Assembly (NCBI GenBank): GCA_021399435.1
Contig: JAJTUP010000112.1
Span: 62,001-126,000 of the forward strand
DNA: 64,000 nucleotides
DNA from: Diaporthe sp. PMI_573
Taxonomy: Eukaryota; Ascomycota; Sordariomycetes; Diaporthales; Diaporthaceae
Direction: 5' to 3'
Shown here one piece after another: positions 34,901 through 44,795 of the stretch (positions are counted from its first letter, which is position 1; the number at the start of each line of letters is the position of its first letter). Both the position numbers and the translations under genes were made by a program. The notes under the pieces were generated by a model. That model searched no databases. It was not told the origin of the DNA and worked only from the letters and a program-made list of their open reading frames with translations.

Positions 34901-35258
34901 GGACGGCAACATCCTGGACGATGAGCAGGTCAAGGCGCTGGAGGGCAAAGTGGAGTTCAAGACGCGGTACGAGACCCGGACGCGGATGGTGGACGCCGAC
35001 GGCAACGAGTTTGAGGCACCCGTTGGCGAGGGCCAGCAGCAGGCGGTCGGAGAGCCCGTCGGGGTCGCGCCGCCGCACCCGGATGTCGAAGGCGTCGATA
35101 CGCAGACGGCGCAGAAGCAAAAGGCCGCCGGCGAGGACAAGGTGGTCCCGCCTGCGAAGGAGAGCGTCGAGGGCGACCACGAGGCCAAGGCCAAGGCTGC
35201 GAAGCCAGCCAGCGAGAAGCAGGAGGCCAGCAAGGAAGCCAGTTCGGCGTCATCATAG
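31982..35258 (+). CDS. PMT2: Dolichyl-phosphate-mannose--protein mannosyltransferase 2 (Pmt2)
   Basis: The model is join(31982..32232, 32294..34331, 34629..35258), 972 residues. Intron 1 (61 bp, GTATGT) restores [29 protein letters not shown], the catalytic loop with the key Asp-Glu. Intron 2 is 297 bp. The enzyme sits in the ER membrane and starts protein O-mannosylation by moving mannose from dolichyl phosphate to Ser/Thr, usually as a Pmt1-Pmt2 pair. The order is the PMT catalytic membrane domain (about 55-310), the luminal MIR repeats (about 335-530, with VSIRHANTQGGYLHSH), the C-terminal four-TM domain (about 550-760) and a hydrophilic tail (764-972). The tail contains VKREERIEYRDQDGN and VEFKTRYETRTRMVDADGN. 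The start ATG lies in ACCATGGCG, a good fungal context. Confidence 0.94.
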
Positions 35259-36381
35259 AGGTGACGGGCAACTTCCCTTTGATGTCTTGTCTTGCTGCTA
35301 CTGGGCCTCTCGGTGCCATTTATTTTAGCTTACCATGTTGTTCTCTATCTTGGTTTTTTTTTTTTTTTTTTTTGGTAGATGGACGGGGAAAGATGCAAGA
35401 TACCAACCAAATATATCTTATACTTGGGCCGAGGGGGGTAAGAGGCACATCTGAGAATGGAACTGGGGCTGGGCAGTTAGTTGGGCCCACAGCGTCTTGA
35501 AAGCCGATCTCATCAGGGGCAGGTATAGACTCAAGATCTTACTCCTAAACACTACCATCTACCAATCATCAACCAACAGCTTAGTGCAGATGACCCAAGT
35601 GTTCAGAATGAACCACAAGCCGTTCACGCAACTCCTTCCCAAATCAAGCCCTTCAAGCAAACAATGAGGTTGTCCTCAAGATATGGTCATATGGAGCCAA
35701 TATGTGAATTTCCTCATTCGTCGCTCGAGCATATACACTGGACCAAGCGATACGGCGCCCCACGCCCAGAATTTAAAATGCTGGCGCCTCCGCCGCTTTT
35801 GAAGGTAATAATCTGACCGCACGTACTGGACAGAGATATGGCTGTTAATTTTGAGCATGATATAAGGAGTTTCCGTGACACCCAGCCAGTCAGCCCGCTC
35901 GCCACTTCCTCTCGACTATGACCCATATTGTCGACTCGCAGCGTCACCCGCAGCAGTGCACTGTCACAAATGATGAATGGTAGGTAATTAATAGCGACCG
36001 GGTCAGATATCACTGGCGCAATTTTCGTCTCTTGCATTTTGTTTTTTGGGGGGGGGGGTATCTGTCCACGCACGTTTTCCCTTCCTCAGCTCCGTGTCGA
36101 TGCTGTAGTACCTAATCATGGCAATCTTTGGTGTCCGACGCTATGTCCCCGATGTGAATAGAAATACCAGACTGTGAGATCCGTCACCAAGGGCAACCTA
36201 CTCCAGGGCTCCCTCCGCCCACCAGGTTCTCTCCATTGGAACCGTAGCTCCCGCAGATGGTTTTGCTTGTAACAGTCCACTTTGAGGACGTGTTCCCATC
36301 GGTGCTCAGGCCTCCGCCTTCTCTTCTCGCCTCGCCCACTCTCTCTCGCAGTATCGTCCATCTTGGCCCCCATCAGCACCC
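35259..36381. other. Convergent intergenic region between Pmt2 and Lsm7
   Basis: Contains a T-run of about 23 (35349-35371) just past the Pmt2 stop and a G11 run (36048-36058). No coding frame is supported. Confidence 0.55.
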
Positions 36382-36944
36382 TCAGTCGTCCTCGGCCGGG
36401 GCGAACGGGTTCGCTATCTCCTCACTGCCGTCGACGGGGCTGATCAGCACGATCAGGGTGCCGCGGGCGACGGACAGGCCCAGGTTCCGCGTGGTCTCCT
36501 TGCCCTCGTCGTCGCGCACCGTCTCCTTGGTATCATCGAGGACCAGGTTCATGAGTGGGTCGTAGCCCTTGAGGACGCCGGTGACTGTTTTAACCACAGG
36601 CTCTTGATCAGCATTGAAGACGCGCACACCCCGCGGCGTTGCTCAGGTGGGGAGGTAAGGTAGTTAGGGAGGGGAGCAGACGCACTCTCACGACCGCCGC
36701 TGAACTTGACGGTGATCTGCTTGTTGGTGTACTTGGACAGGTCGAGGATGTTCTCCTTCTTGGGCCGCGACTCGCCGCTGCCCTCGCCGCCGTGCTGGTG
36801 GTCGCGCGAATTGTGACCACCACCGCCGCCGCCGCGCCCTCCACCTCCGCGTCCTCCTCCTCCTGCTCCTCCTCCTCCGCCGCGCCCGCGGAAGTTACCC
36901 CCTCCGCGGCCGCCTCCGCCGCGGTGAGATCCCCTGTCTGCCAT
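36382..36944 (-). CDS. LSM7: Lsm7, U6 snRNA-associated Sm-like protein, with RGG-rich N-terminus
   Basis: The model is complement(join(36382..36584, 36686..36944)), 153 residues. The 101-bp intron has a GTGCGT donor and ACAG acceptor, and it restores FSGGREITGVLKGYDPLMNLVLDD, the Sm1 motif. Sm2 is LGLSVARGTLIVLISP, and the tail is IANPFAPAEDD. Lsm7 is part of the Lsm2-8 ring on U6 snRNA in the nucleus and the Lsm1-7 ring in cytoplasmic mRNA decay. Residues 1-55 are almost pure Gly/Arg (repeated RGGGG), an RNA-binding and methylation type of sequence that the short yeast and human proteins lack. A nearer donor GTGAGA (36690) was rejected because it deletes conserved residues. Confidence 0.92.
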
Positions 36945-39900
36945 GGCAAGGCAAGGCAAAGCAAGCAACTCGGTAAGTGGTGTGTGCGTGTCGCGGGGCG
37001 AGGGGGGGGGCCTCGTCGCGTGATGGTGGCGAAAAAAAGGGGGAGGGGGATAAGGAATTAATGAATAGCACGAAAGTGGGGGATTGGGGAAGAGGTAGCG
37101 CGTGTGTTTCGGGTTGTCGTGGAAATTGTGAGGCAGGGTGGGATGGACGATGTTGCAGGTGGCGTTGGAGGGGCTCGGGACAGGGAGCTGTGAAAGAGTT
37201 TCCAGCAGCACTTGGGGTAGCTCGGCCCAGCAGTGCCAGCAGCTTCAGCTTTTGTACTGGCAGGGTTCGGGTGTCACAGGCTGGCGCTCTGCAAAAAAAA
37301 CCGCCGGTCGCGTTGTACCAGAATCAAGACACCGCAACCAGCTATTTCACCACCACGACCATCGATTCTAACAAATATTTTGATATGATACAAATCAGAT
37401 GCTTATCCTCAATACGAGAATATAATAATAATTAAGCACATATGATGTGGTTGTGGAGTAATTGGGATACTAACACGAAAGGTTTTGGTGGGACTTGGAG
37501 TTACCGGCGGTTTTTTTTGCAGAGCGCCTGCCAGGCTGCGGGTTTGTCCTGCTTGGGTGGGTGGGGGGGGGGGAACTATTGCTCGGGTGTAACCCTCGGT
37601 TAAAGGTACTGTACGACCACACTACACTACACTACTACTATGTGTTCTATCTACCATGGTCCATGGATTCAATGTCCTGTGTATCGCCGTTCTACGACTC
37701 GATGATGAAAGATGGACCTGAGTTCTTGTTCTGTTGTGTTGCATGGCCGGGCATAAAACCGGCGGGCGTAAGGCTGGCAAGGGCCAAACCAGGTTTTGGC
37801 CAAAGTTTGTCTGGAATTAGCATCGCCTTGGAATGACATACTGTGTATCGATGACTGAAGATGCGAGATGTAATGTGAAACCACAGGAATTCAAATGGCA
37901 TGCTATTGACTTTGCCGAAGTTATTCCTCGGTAGCGAATGCACCTCATACCAGGACGGGTATGGCACCCGAGTGGTAATATCGAGCTTAGTTGGGCAACG
38001 AGGTCCGCCAATACATGCCTCCGTTCACCCGTAGATTAGTGAGCAGCGGCAGATGTTCGTAGCAAGTCAAATATAATAGGCCCGAGTCTGCCGTGTGCAT
38101 GTTAAGTGGTATGTTGTACGCATGTGGTGTGCTGGGCCGAGGTGTACGGACGAGTTCCCGGCTGCTGTTTGTGACATCACCAGCTTGGCGGACAAGCTGG
38201 TCGGGCTCGCGAGTCAGTCTGTCTGGCGCTTGCCTGTTGGCGCAGGGCTGCGTGGAGGGAGGAACCAGGAGGCATCGCGCCCGTCTGGACGTCTGCACGT
38301 CCGCGGGCCGCTGTCTCGCTCCCAAGCCGTGGCGGAACAGGACACCTCAGTGGGTGGATACGACGCGGCGGACGAGGCTGATGTCACCTCATTGGCTGCG
38401 GGATGCCGCGCCGCTGCACTGGGCCTGCTGTCGGGGGAGCCTGGGGGAGAAGCAATTGCCCTCGCCACAGGTGTCAACCTTAATCTTGAGATGAACCCCA
38501 GAGAATGGGGGGGGGGTGCAGACGTCATAAGGGTCCAGATGGGCTGACACAAGCTCAGGGCATCCCCGGGGTCTGCCGGGGTTTGATCTGGACGAGGATG
38601 GGACCTGTTCGGAAGATTTGGCAAGAGAACTGGTGGGAGGCAGCGTGCTGTCGGTGGTGGTCAACTAGCGCACATGGGAGACAATCAGGGTATGCAACAC
38701 GATGGAGTGGCATTGGGCTCAGCCCAAGGGGTCGGCGGGAGTGCAAGAACTTGGTAGCAGGATTTTCATGCCTACACGCCTGGGCAGTAATGTATAGTAT
38801 GCTTATGTGCGCAGGTGAGGGTGTGAACGAGAGATGGCTGGATGGGTGGGGAGTTTTTTTGGTCGTGCCGGAACCGAGACGGAGTGGTGTGCGGGGGGGG
38901 AGCGGGACGGGAGGGCCAATTCGCGCTGCTGTGCGCCATCGAACCCATCACATTTTTGTCGAGGCGGCCATGAATAGACGGTGTTGAACGTTGCGACACG
39001 AAGGCGCAGGCGCACATTGCAGAATCTACCTAGGTACCTAGTGTACGGCAGTCTGATTCTTAGGTGCCCATCTGCTTGCCCAAGGTAGGTAGGCTGGTAG
39101 GTAGGTAATTGCTGCCAGACGACAAACGAGGAGGTTGACGACGACGAGACCAAGAGGAATTGACCGGGGCGGAAGGGCCTCTTAGCTCCCGCCCCAGCGG
39201 ATGCGTGTTGCGCGGGTTCAGTCAGGTAGGAACCGTGCAAGTGTGTAGGTACTGTGCCGTGTCACTGCAGGTGGTTATGACATTGTACCACACACGGCAT
39301 GTGATGCGTGCATTCCGCGGGTGCACAAGTGCCAAAAGGGGACCCCTGTCGACGTTGCTTTTCTGTGCAGCTTTGGGGTCCTCCCCCCTGCCTCCGGGCC
39401 CCCGGCCCCCGGTACCCAGACAACCAGAGCGAGCCAGGCAGCCAGGCACACAGGCCAGCCTGGGACGCGCCCCGGTGGACAAGGGCCCCTGCCGCCAGAG
39501 GGGAGAAAGTGGTTCGATTTCGACATCACCGGGCATCAGAGGCGGAAACACAGACTTGGGCTTGTCGATCGCAACGCCCCCGGGGCGGCGCCACGAATCT
39601 AGCTACGACTTTGCGAGGGCGACCGCTTAGATCCGACGGACTTGTCGTACGATGCAGAGTTTTGGTTCCAAGGAGGCTCGACACTCTTGTTGCACCTGGC
39701 GGACAATGCAGATGCGCAGATGCAGCACAATTGTGCTTGTGGGTGGGAGGGCGGGCACACTGTAGCGAGCCCGCTGCAAGGAGGCCCCTGGCAGGGGACA
39801 TGTCCGCCGTGTGCCCAAGGTTTCCAAGGTTTGGGGGAGCTGGGGGGCTGCTGGGGAGCACGAGGGCTTCTATCCCATGGTTCTAGAAAGAAAAAAATCA

Positions 39901-40126
39901 AGGCAGAGGGGCGGAAACTCGAGCGGCGGGCAGGAGGCGAACTTGGGGACTTGGCGACACCACACGCAGTCTGTGTGTGTTATGGTTATGTGTGTCTATG
40001 CCTCTTGCCTGTGTGCTTGTGTTACTGCATGACCTTTGCAGGACTTGATAATATTCGAGCTTGCCGTGTCTGAGTACTTGTCTGTCGGCTGGGTTGGACA
40101 TTGTTCAAATAGAAACATTGCCCAGC

Positions 40127-40128
<2 letters not shown>

Positions 40129-40164
<36 letters not shown>
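40129..40164. repeat. (CA)n microsatellite
   Basis: About 18 uninterrupted CA units. Confidence 0.95.
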
Positions 40165-40165
<1 letters not shown>

Positions 40166-41261
40166 CACAGCACCAACTCGTCTCTCCTTTAACCATCGTT
40201 TGCCCCTCCCCCCCCCCATCTACGGACCCCTACACCCGGCTGGCGACCGAGTTCCAGGTGCCGTTGTCCCCGGGATCCGGCGGAGGGTTTCGTTTCCGTT
40301 TCGTTTCGTTGCGTGGCGTTGCGTGGGGCACGAGCGGCTAACTAAGAAGAGAGAAGTGCCAGAGGACGAGGGCGAGGGCATTGGACGTGTCGGAGTGCGT
40401 GCGGGTGTGCTGAGTTGATGTGGAGGGGGAAGGGGGAGGGGGGTGGGTTAAGGGACGGACATCGACCCAGGTATCGAAGTCGATTGTCACCACATATACC
40501 GTCCCCTTGGGCCCATGACGAACCCACGACGGCCAAGCCAAGACTCTTCTACAGTACAATACAAGCCGGCCTCCTTCCGTCCTAGACCTACCTACCCGCC
40601 TGCCTGCCTGTCTGCCTGGTGTCTGGATCTCGATCTTTTATTCCCCTTCCTCCACCATTCTGTTTCAACTCTTGTTCATAGACTGAGAGACCTGCCAGCC
40701 AGCCAGCCCAGACCAGCCAGCCCAGATCAGCACACGCGTCCTCCCACATGTTGACTTACTGTGTAGCAGAAAGACCTCCGTCCCACTCCGCGGCTCTCCG
40801 GCCTCTTGAGGCCCATCCGCCCTGCCGACTCTAACCACCACCGCGCCGTGCCAGCCTGCATCTCGCTACCACCAGATAGGACAGTCTTTGCAAGCTTGAC
40901 TGGCCTGCCCCCAGGTACGCATGTACACCTATTCAGCCATGTCGCACTCTGGCACACTCGATACACGCGCGAACACGCGCACGTACACAAAATGTGCACT
41001 GGACATGTGGCCGGCCCCACACGCGCGCGCCAGCGTCCACTTGCCCCATGCCCCATATCCCTTCCCCTCCAGATATGTCGAGGCCGTCGAGGCCGTCTGT
41101 AGGGTTGCGGGACCGAACTTCCTAGTCGCACTCCTCCCACGCCGCCAGCTTCCCCACACCACCACCCGCTGCACGTCAAGGCCGTCCTCGTCGGCCACGC
41201 CCAGGTAAAAACAGCTGAGCTAATAACCCCCCTGGCATGTGCTGCAGCCCCAACAGAGACA

Positions 41262-41267
41262 GCAACA

Positions 41268-41308
<41 letters not shown>

Positions 41309-41310
41309 AG
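41262..41310. repeat. CAACGG hexanucleotide microsatellite
   Basis: About seven CAACGG units flanked by variant CAACAG units. On the minus strand it encodes an (AV)n run and inflates an open frame. Confidence 0.9.
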
Positions 41311-42636
41311 CTGCGGCGACAAGGAAACACGTACATCCAAATAAGGAATTTTTAAAACAAAACATCCGCCGCCCTACTCCACGAGCCCGCCCTGCTGGCC
41401 TGCTGCCGGCCCCGCGACACGTCTCCAAACACCCGAGACGAGACAGGCGACAGTGGGAAAAGGAGGGCCGGATAGCGCACAAACGAACATGATTCACTGA
41501 CCCAGTGTGGGCTCTTGGCATCTTGTTCCTCCTCTCGCCCCGTCTCGCCCGTCGCCCATTCCTTGCCTTGTCCTTGCGCCGAGCCGAACCCTCCCCTGCC
41601 TTGCCTCCGGGTCTCTGCCTCTCTGCCTCCCTGCCTCTCTGCCTCCCTGCCTCTCTGCCTCTGCGGCCAGCCAAGCCCAGGTGCATTCATTCTTTGCGAC
41701 TCTCGCTCTTACTTCTGCGCAACCCGCCAAACCCGCACACGCGCCAGCGTCTCACCTCTCCCATCTGATTCCGTCTTACCTCACCACACCTCACCTCGTC
41801 TCGCCTTACTCGGTTTTACTTCATACTTCATTCACCTCACCCATACCTCACCTCACCTCACCTCGGGCCGCACACTATCACAGCGTCTCTACTGCCCCTG
41901 TGCGCTCTAGCTTCCCCCTCGGACTCGGCCTGCAACCCAACAATTACTTCTCATGGGATTGTGGCGCACCTTGCACACTCCCATCACACCCTTCCCGTTG
42001 GACCACCCTGGTCCTTGAATCCGCCACGGGAGCTTTCTATATCTTCCCCAATCCGCTGGAAGTCGAACTGAGACCACCAACTTGGCCCGGGACCGATCGG
42101 ATTCCATTCTCTGCATCCTTGCGACGCCCTTCTTTTGGCCATTCGAAAGCGATTTCGTTGTTCTGCATCCTCGCTATCCGCGGTGCATACAGTCTCCTGC
42201 CTGGCTCAGGTACGCGACAGTTGTCTGTTCAACATCAAACACACCCGGAAACGTCGCTCCTACTGGACTTGGTACGCATAGGATTGTCCAGACCTTCAAT
42301 GGGACCATATTCTGTGGCTTAGTCCCTTGTGGTAGCTACTGCTCTACTTGTAACCTGCCGTCACGACTGCCGCCGCCGCCGCCACTGCCATCACCACCCC
42401 TAACCACCTTCCCTCCGGGATATTTGCCAGCCTCGACCCGCTTGGGTGGCTGGCAAATAGTTCCCTGCAGAAGCCTCAGGCGGTTTTCCTGCGTGGTAAT
42501 TCGTGCCTCTAGATAGCCTTGACGAGAAACCCTCGACTCATGTGGCTCTATCTTGAATATCCTCACCCACCGATTCGATCGAGCACGTGCGATTTTGACT
42601 TGGCTCGGCGCAGTGTTGTGCTCTGGGCTGCCCAAT

Positions 42637-44795
42637 ATGGCACACCCGGAGCCCCCTGCGACCGAACAGCATCACAAGCGGAAGCGAGATTCTGACGACA
42701 ATGGCCAGCAGTCCCACGACAGGATACCTCAGCCGCCCCCTCCACAGTCTGGCAACGGCGCACACATCAATTACCTCGCCAGGTCCAACTCGACACGACT
42801 GAAACTGATTCAGGCAGATGGCGAAGTATTTTCGGACATGCTAGGCCTCATCGGGGACTACGAAGGGGTACTGAGTCGTCATGAGAGCTTGGCTGCTAAC
42901 TTGGGCGCCAAACTTACCGGCCCAAGGCTGGTTAAGGCTATGGAAGGGCTCTTCGAAGGCTCAATCACTGCGACGCGCAGAGACCCGTATAACTCCGACA
43001 CGGTGACCTGGCTAGACATTGTCCAATTTGCGAAAGCCAGCCCCAACGAGTTTACTCTGACGTCTAATCCAGACCGTGGCCGCTATTGTTCCTTCTATCT
43101 GAAGGGAAATCAGGTTGAGATCACGGAGGATGACTGGCGGCTGATCATGTCGGGGACGCTCGACAGGTTCAACCTGGCCCCTCTGCAACCCCTGGAAGAG
43201 GACGAGAACTCCGAGCTTGCGACCTTGGAAATAATGGAGCAGAGGCTGCAAGTCCTGATCAAAAAGGCTGACGAGGTTGCGCGCAAGGCGCGACAACTCA
43301 ACTACCACCTCAGCGGCCGTAAGGCAGCTATTAATTCCCGTCGCACAGTCCGCTCACCCACAACTCATCATGCTGGCTTCCAACCTGTCAACCACCCACA
43401 ATCAGCACCGCGATCCAATTCTACATACGACCTTCACGCAGACCTACTTCAGCAGTTCCAATCCCAGTCACAGCCCGGGTCCGCCAGGATCCCAGCTCAG
43501 AATTCAATATCACTGCCCACCACTCCCGTCATTCAGGTAAGCAATCATGTCGCCCCGTGTACGCTCCTCTTTCCCGGCGGAGAAAGGATCACCGACACCG
43601 CACGCACTGCCCAAATGCGAGGATCCACGTCTGCCATACCCGCTGCTCCAAGATAGACAACCCTGAGGGCGACCCTTCGGTGAAGTCTCCGCTAGCGAAT
43701 CCAAGCCCAACAGAAATGATTTCACGGAGGGCCCCTTCCATGCGATGCTCTTCCGTAGCTGGCTGATCCACAAGGAGTTGTTCTGCGGACTGGAGTCCTG
43801 TGAGCGTTGCAGAAACAGTGATTTCGTTTGGCCGCACTGTCCTCTTGTCAATTTGTCTCCTCACGAACACGTTTAATTCATCATACAATTACTTTACAAA
43901 CCGACCGATTGGGATGACTATCGATAACTAAGAAAATGAGCAACAGGGACCCCCGATTGCCAATGTCAAATTGCCAATCCAGCCAATTCAGTCCATCCAC
44001 ACACAAAGCGGGCGCCCTTCGCCGGGGGCTTCGGATCAGTCCCAACTCCAACCTCAGCAGCAGCAGCAGCAGCAGCAGCATCAACAACAGCAGCAGCATC
44101 AACAACAGCAGCGCTCAGTAACAGCACAGTCCGACGATCCGTCTGACACGCACCGGTCGCTTGTGACTGCGCGGATTGAAAAGTTGGCAAAGGGTGATAC
44201 TATCCACCCGCCCTGCGACCGGTGTCGCAGGTTGCGCGTGCAGTGCGTAAAGCACCTCACAGCCTGCCAGGGCTGTACCAAGAAGCATGCGAAGTGTGGG
44301 TGGAAGACCATCTCGGACGAAGAACTCAACTGGTTAAAACGCGAAGTCGGTAACGGGGTTAGTGGTGTAACGAGCGGCGGTGAGGGTGACGGGACAGAAG
44401 GAGACAACACTTCAAGCCGCAGTGGAGGTGGTTTCTCGCCCGACCCGCCGTCGCTGCCGCCTATCAGCGCCACCAGCACCGCTGCACCCTCATCCTCCGG
44501 CTACGGGGAGCGGTCGCTGGCCGTCGACACGAGGGCGTTCGCGCCTGTCAACCACACCCACAGCAACAGCGTCAGCGGCGCCAAGGATAGGGGTGGTGTC
44601 ACGGACTTTGGGCTCCGCGACCACCGCCCGTCGTCGTCACAGGCCGAGCACCGTGTCGACCACTACCGGTTGAGCCATATGGCAAACGTTGCACTAAGCG
44701 CTGACGCGAGGGAGCAACACCAGAACCAGCAGCATCACCAACACCGAAACAGCCACTCCCAGATCTTGCGGGGGGCCAGTATTCCGAGGGACTGA
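42637..44795 (+). CDS. Putative transcription regulator with a Zn2Cys6 cluster in the C-terminal half
   Basis: The model is join(42637..43536, 43947..44795), 582 residues. The 410-bp intron has a GTAAGC donor and CAACAG acceptor, phase 0. The frame is open upstream, but 42637 is the first ATG. Residues about 45-240 form a conserved-looking helical domain (RHESLAANLGAKLTGPRL, SDTVTWLDIVQFAKASPNEF, ITEDDWRLIMSGTLDRF, ELATLEIMEQRLQVL). A polyglutamine tract lies at about 336-355. CDRCRRLRVQCVKHLTACQG and the following CTKKHAKC (about 390-417) fit CX2CX6CX6CX2CX6C, the fungal binuclear zinc cluster. Most Zn2Cys6 activators carry the cluster at the N-terminus and a fungal_trans domain after it. 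Neither holds here. The His/Gln-rich C-terminus is low complexity. Targets are unknown. Confidence 0.78.
44054..44111 (+). repeat. CAG/CAA triplet run encoding polyglutamine
   Basis: Within exon 2 of the Zn2Cys6 gene. CAG units are broken by CATCAACAA interruptions, giving Q tracts separated by His. Confidence 0.95.

Larger units (their letters stand above)
36945..42636. other. Long gene-free, microsatellite-rich region upstream of a Zn2Cys6 gene
   Basis: About 5.7 kb with no supported gene. It holds a G11 run (37563-37573), a (CA)n run (40129-40164), a C10 run (40208-40217) and a CAACGG hexamer array (about 41262-41310). CTGCCTC arrays (about 41610-41663) and CTCAC arrays (about 41775-41860) follow. 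Long open frames here, including 319 codons on the minus strand at 40727-41686 and 271 on the plus strand at 41507-42322, are made of these repeats and lack domains. The pyrimidine-rich last kilobase looks like a long 5' leader of the gene at 42637. Confidence 0.6.

Noticed and set aside
40727..41686. 319-codon minus-strand open frame
   Set aside because: It is built from hexamer arrays ((AV)n and RQRGRE repeats) and has no domain, so it is a microsatellite artefact.
41507..42322. 271-codon plus-strand open frame before the Zn2Cys6 gene
   Set aside because: Ser/Pro/Leu-rich reading of CTCAC and CTGCC arrays, probably a 5' leader.
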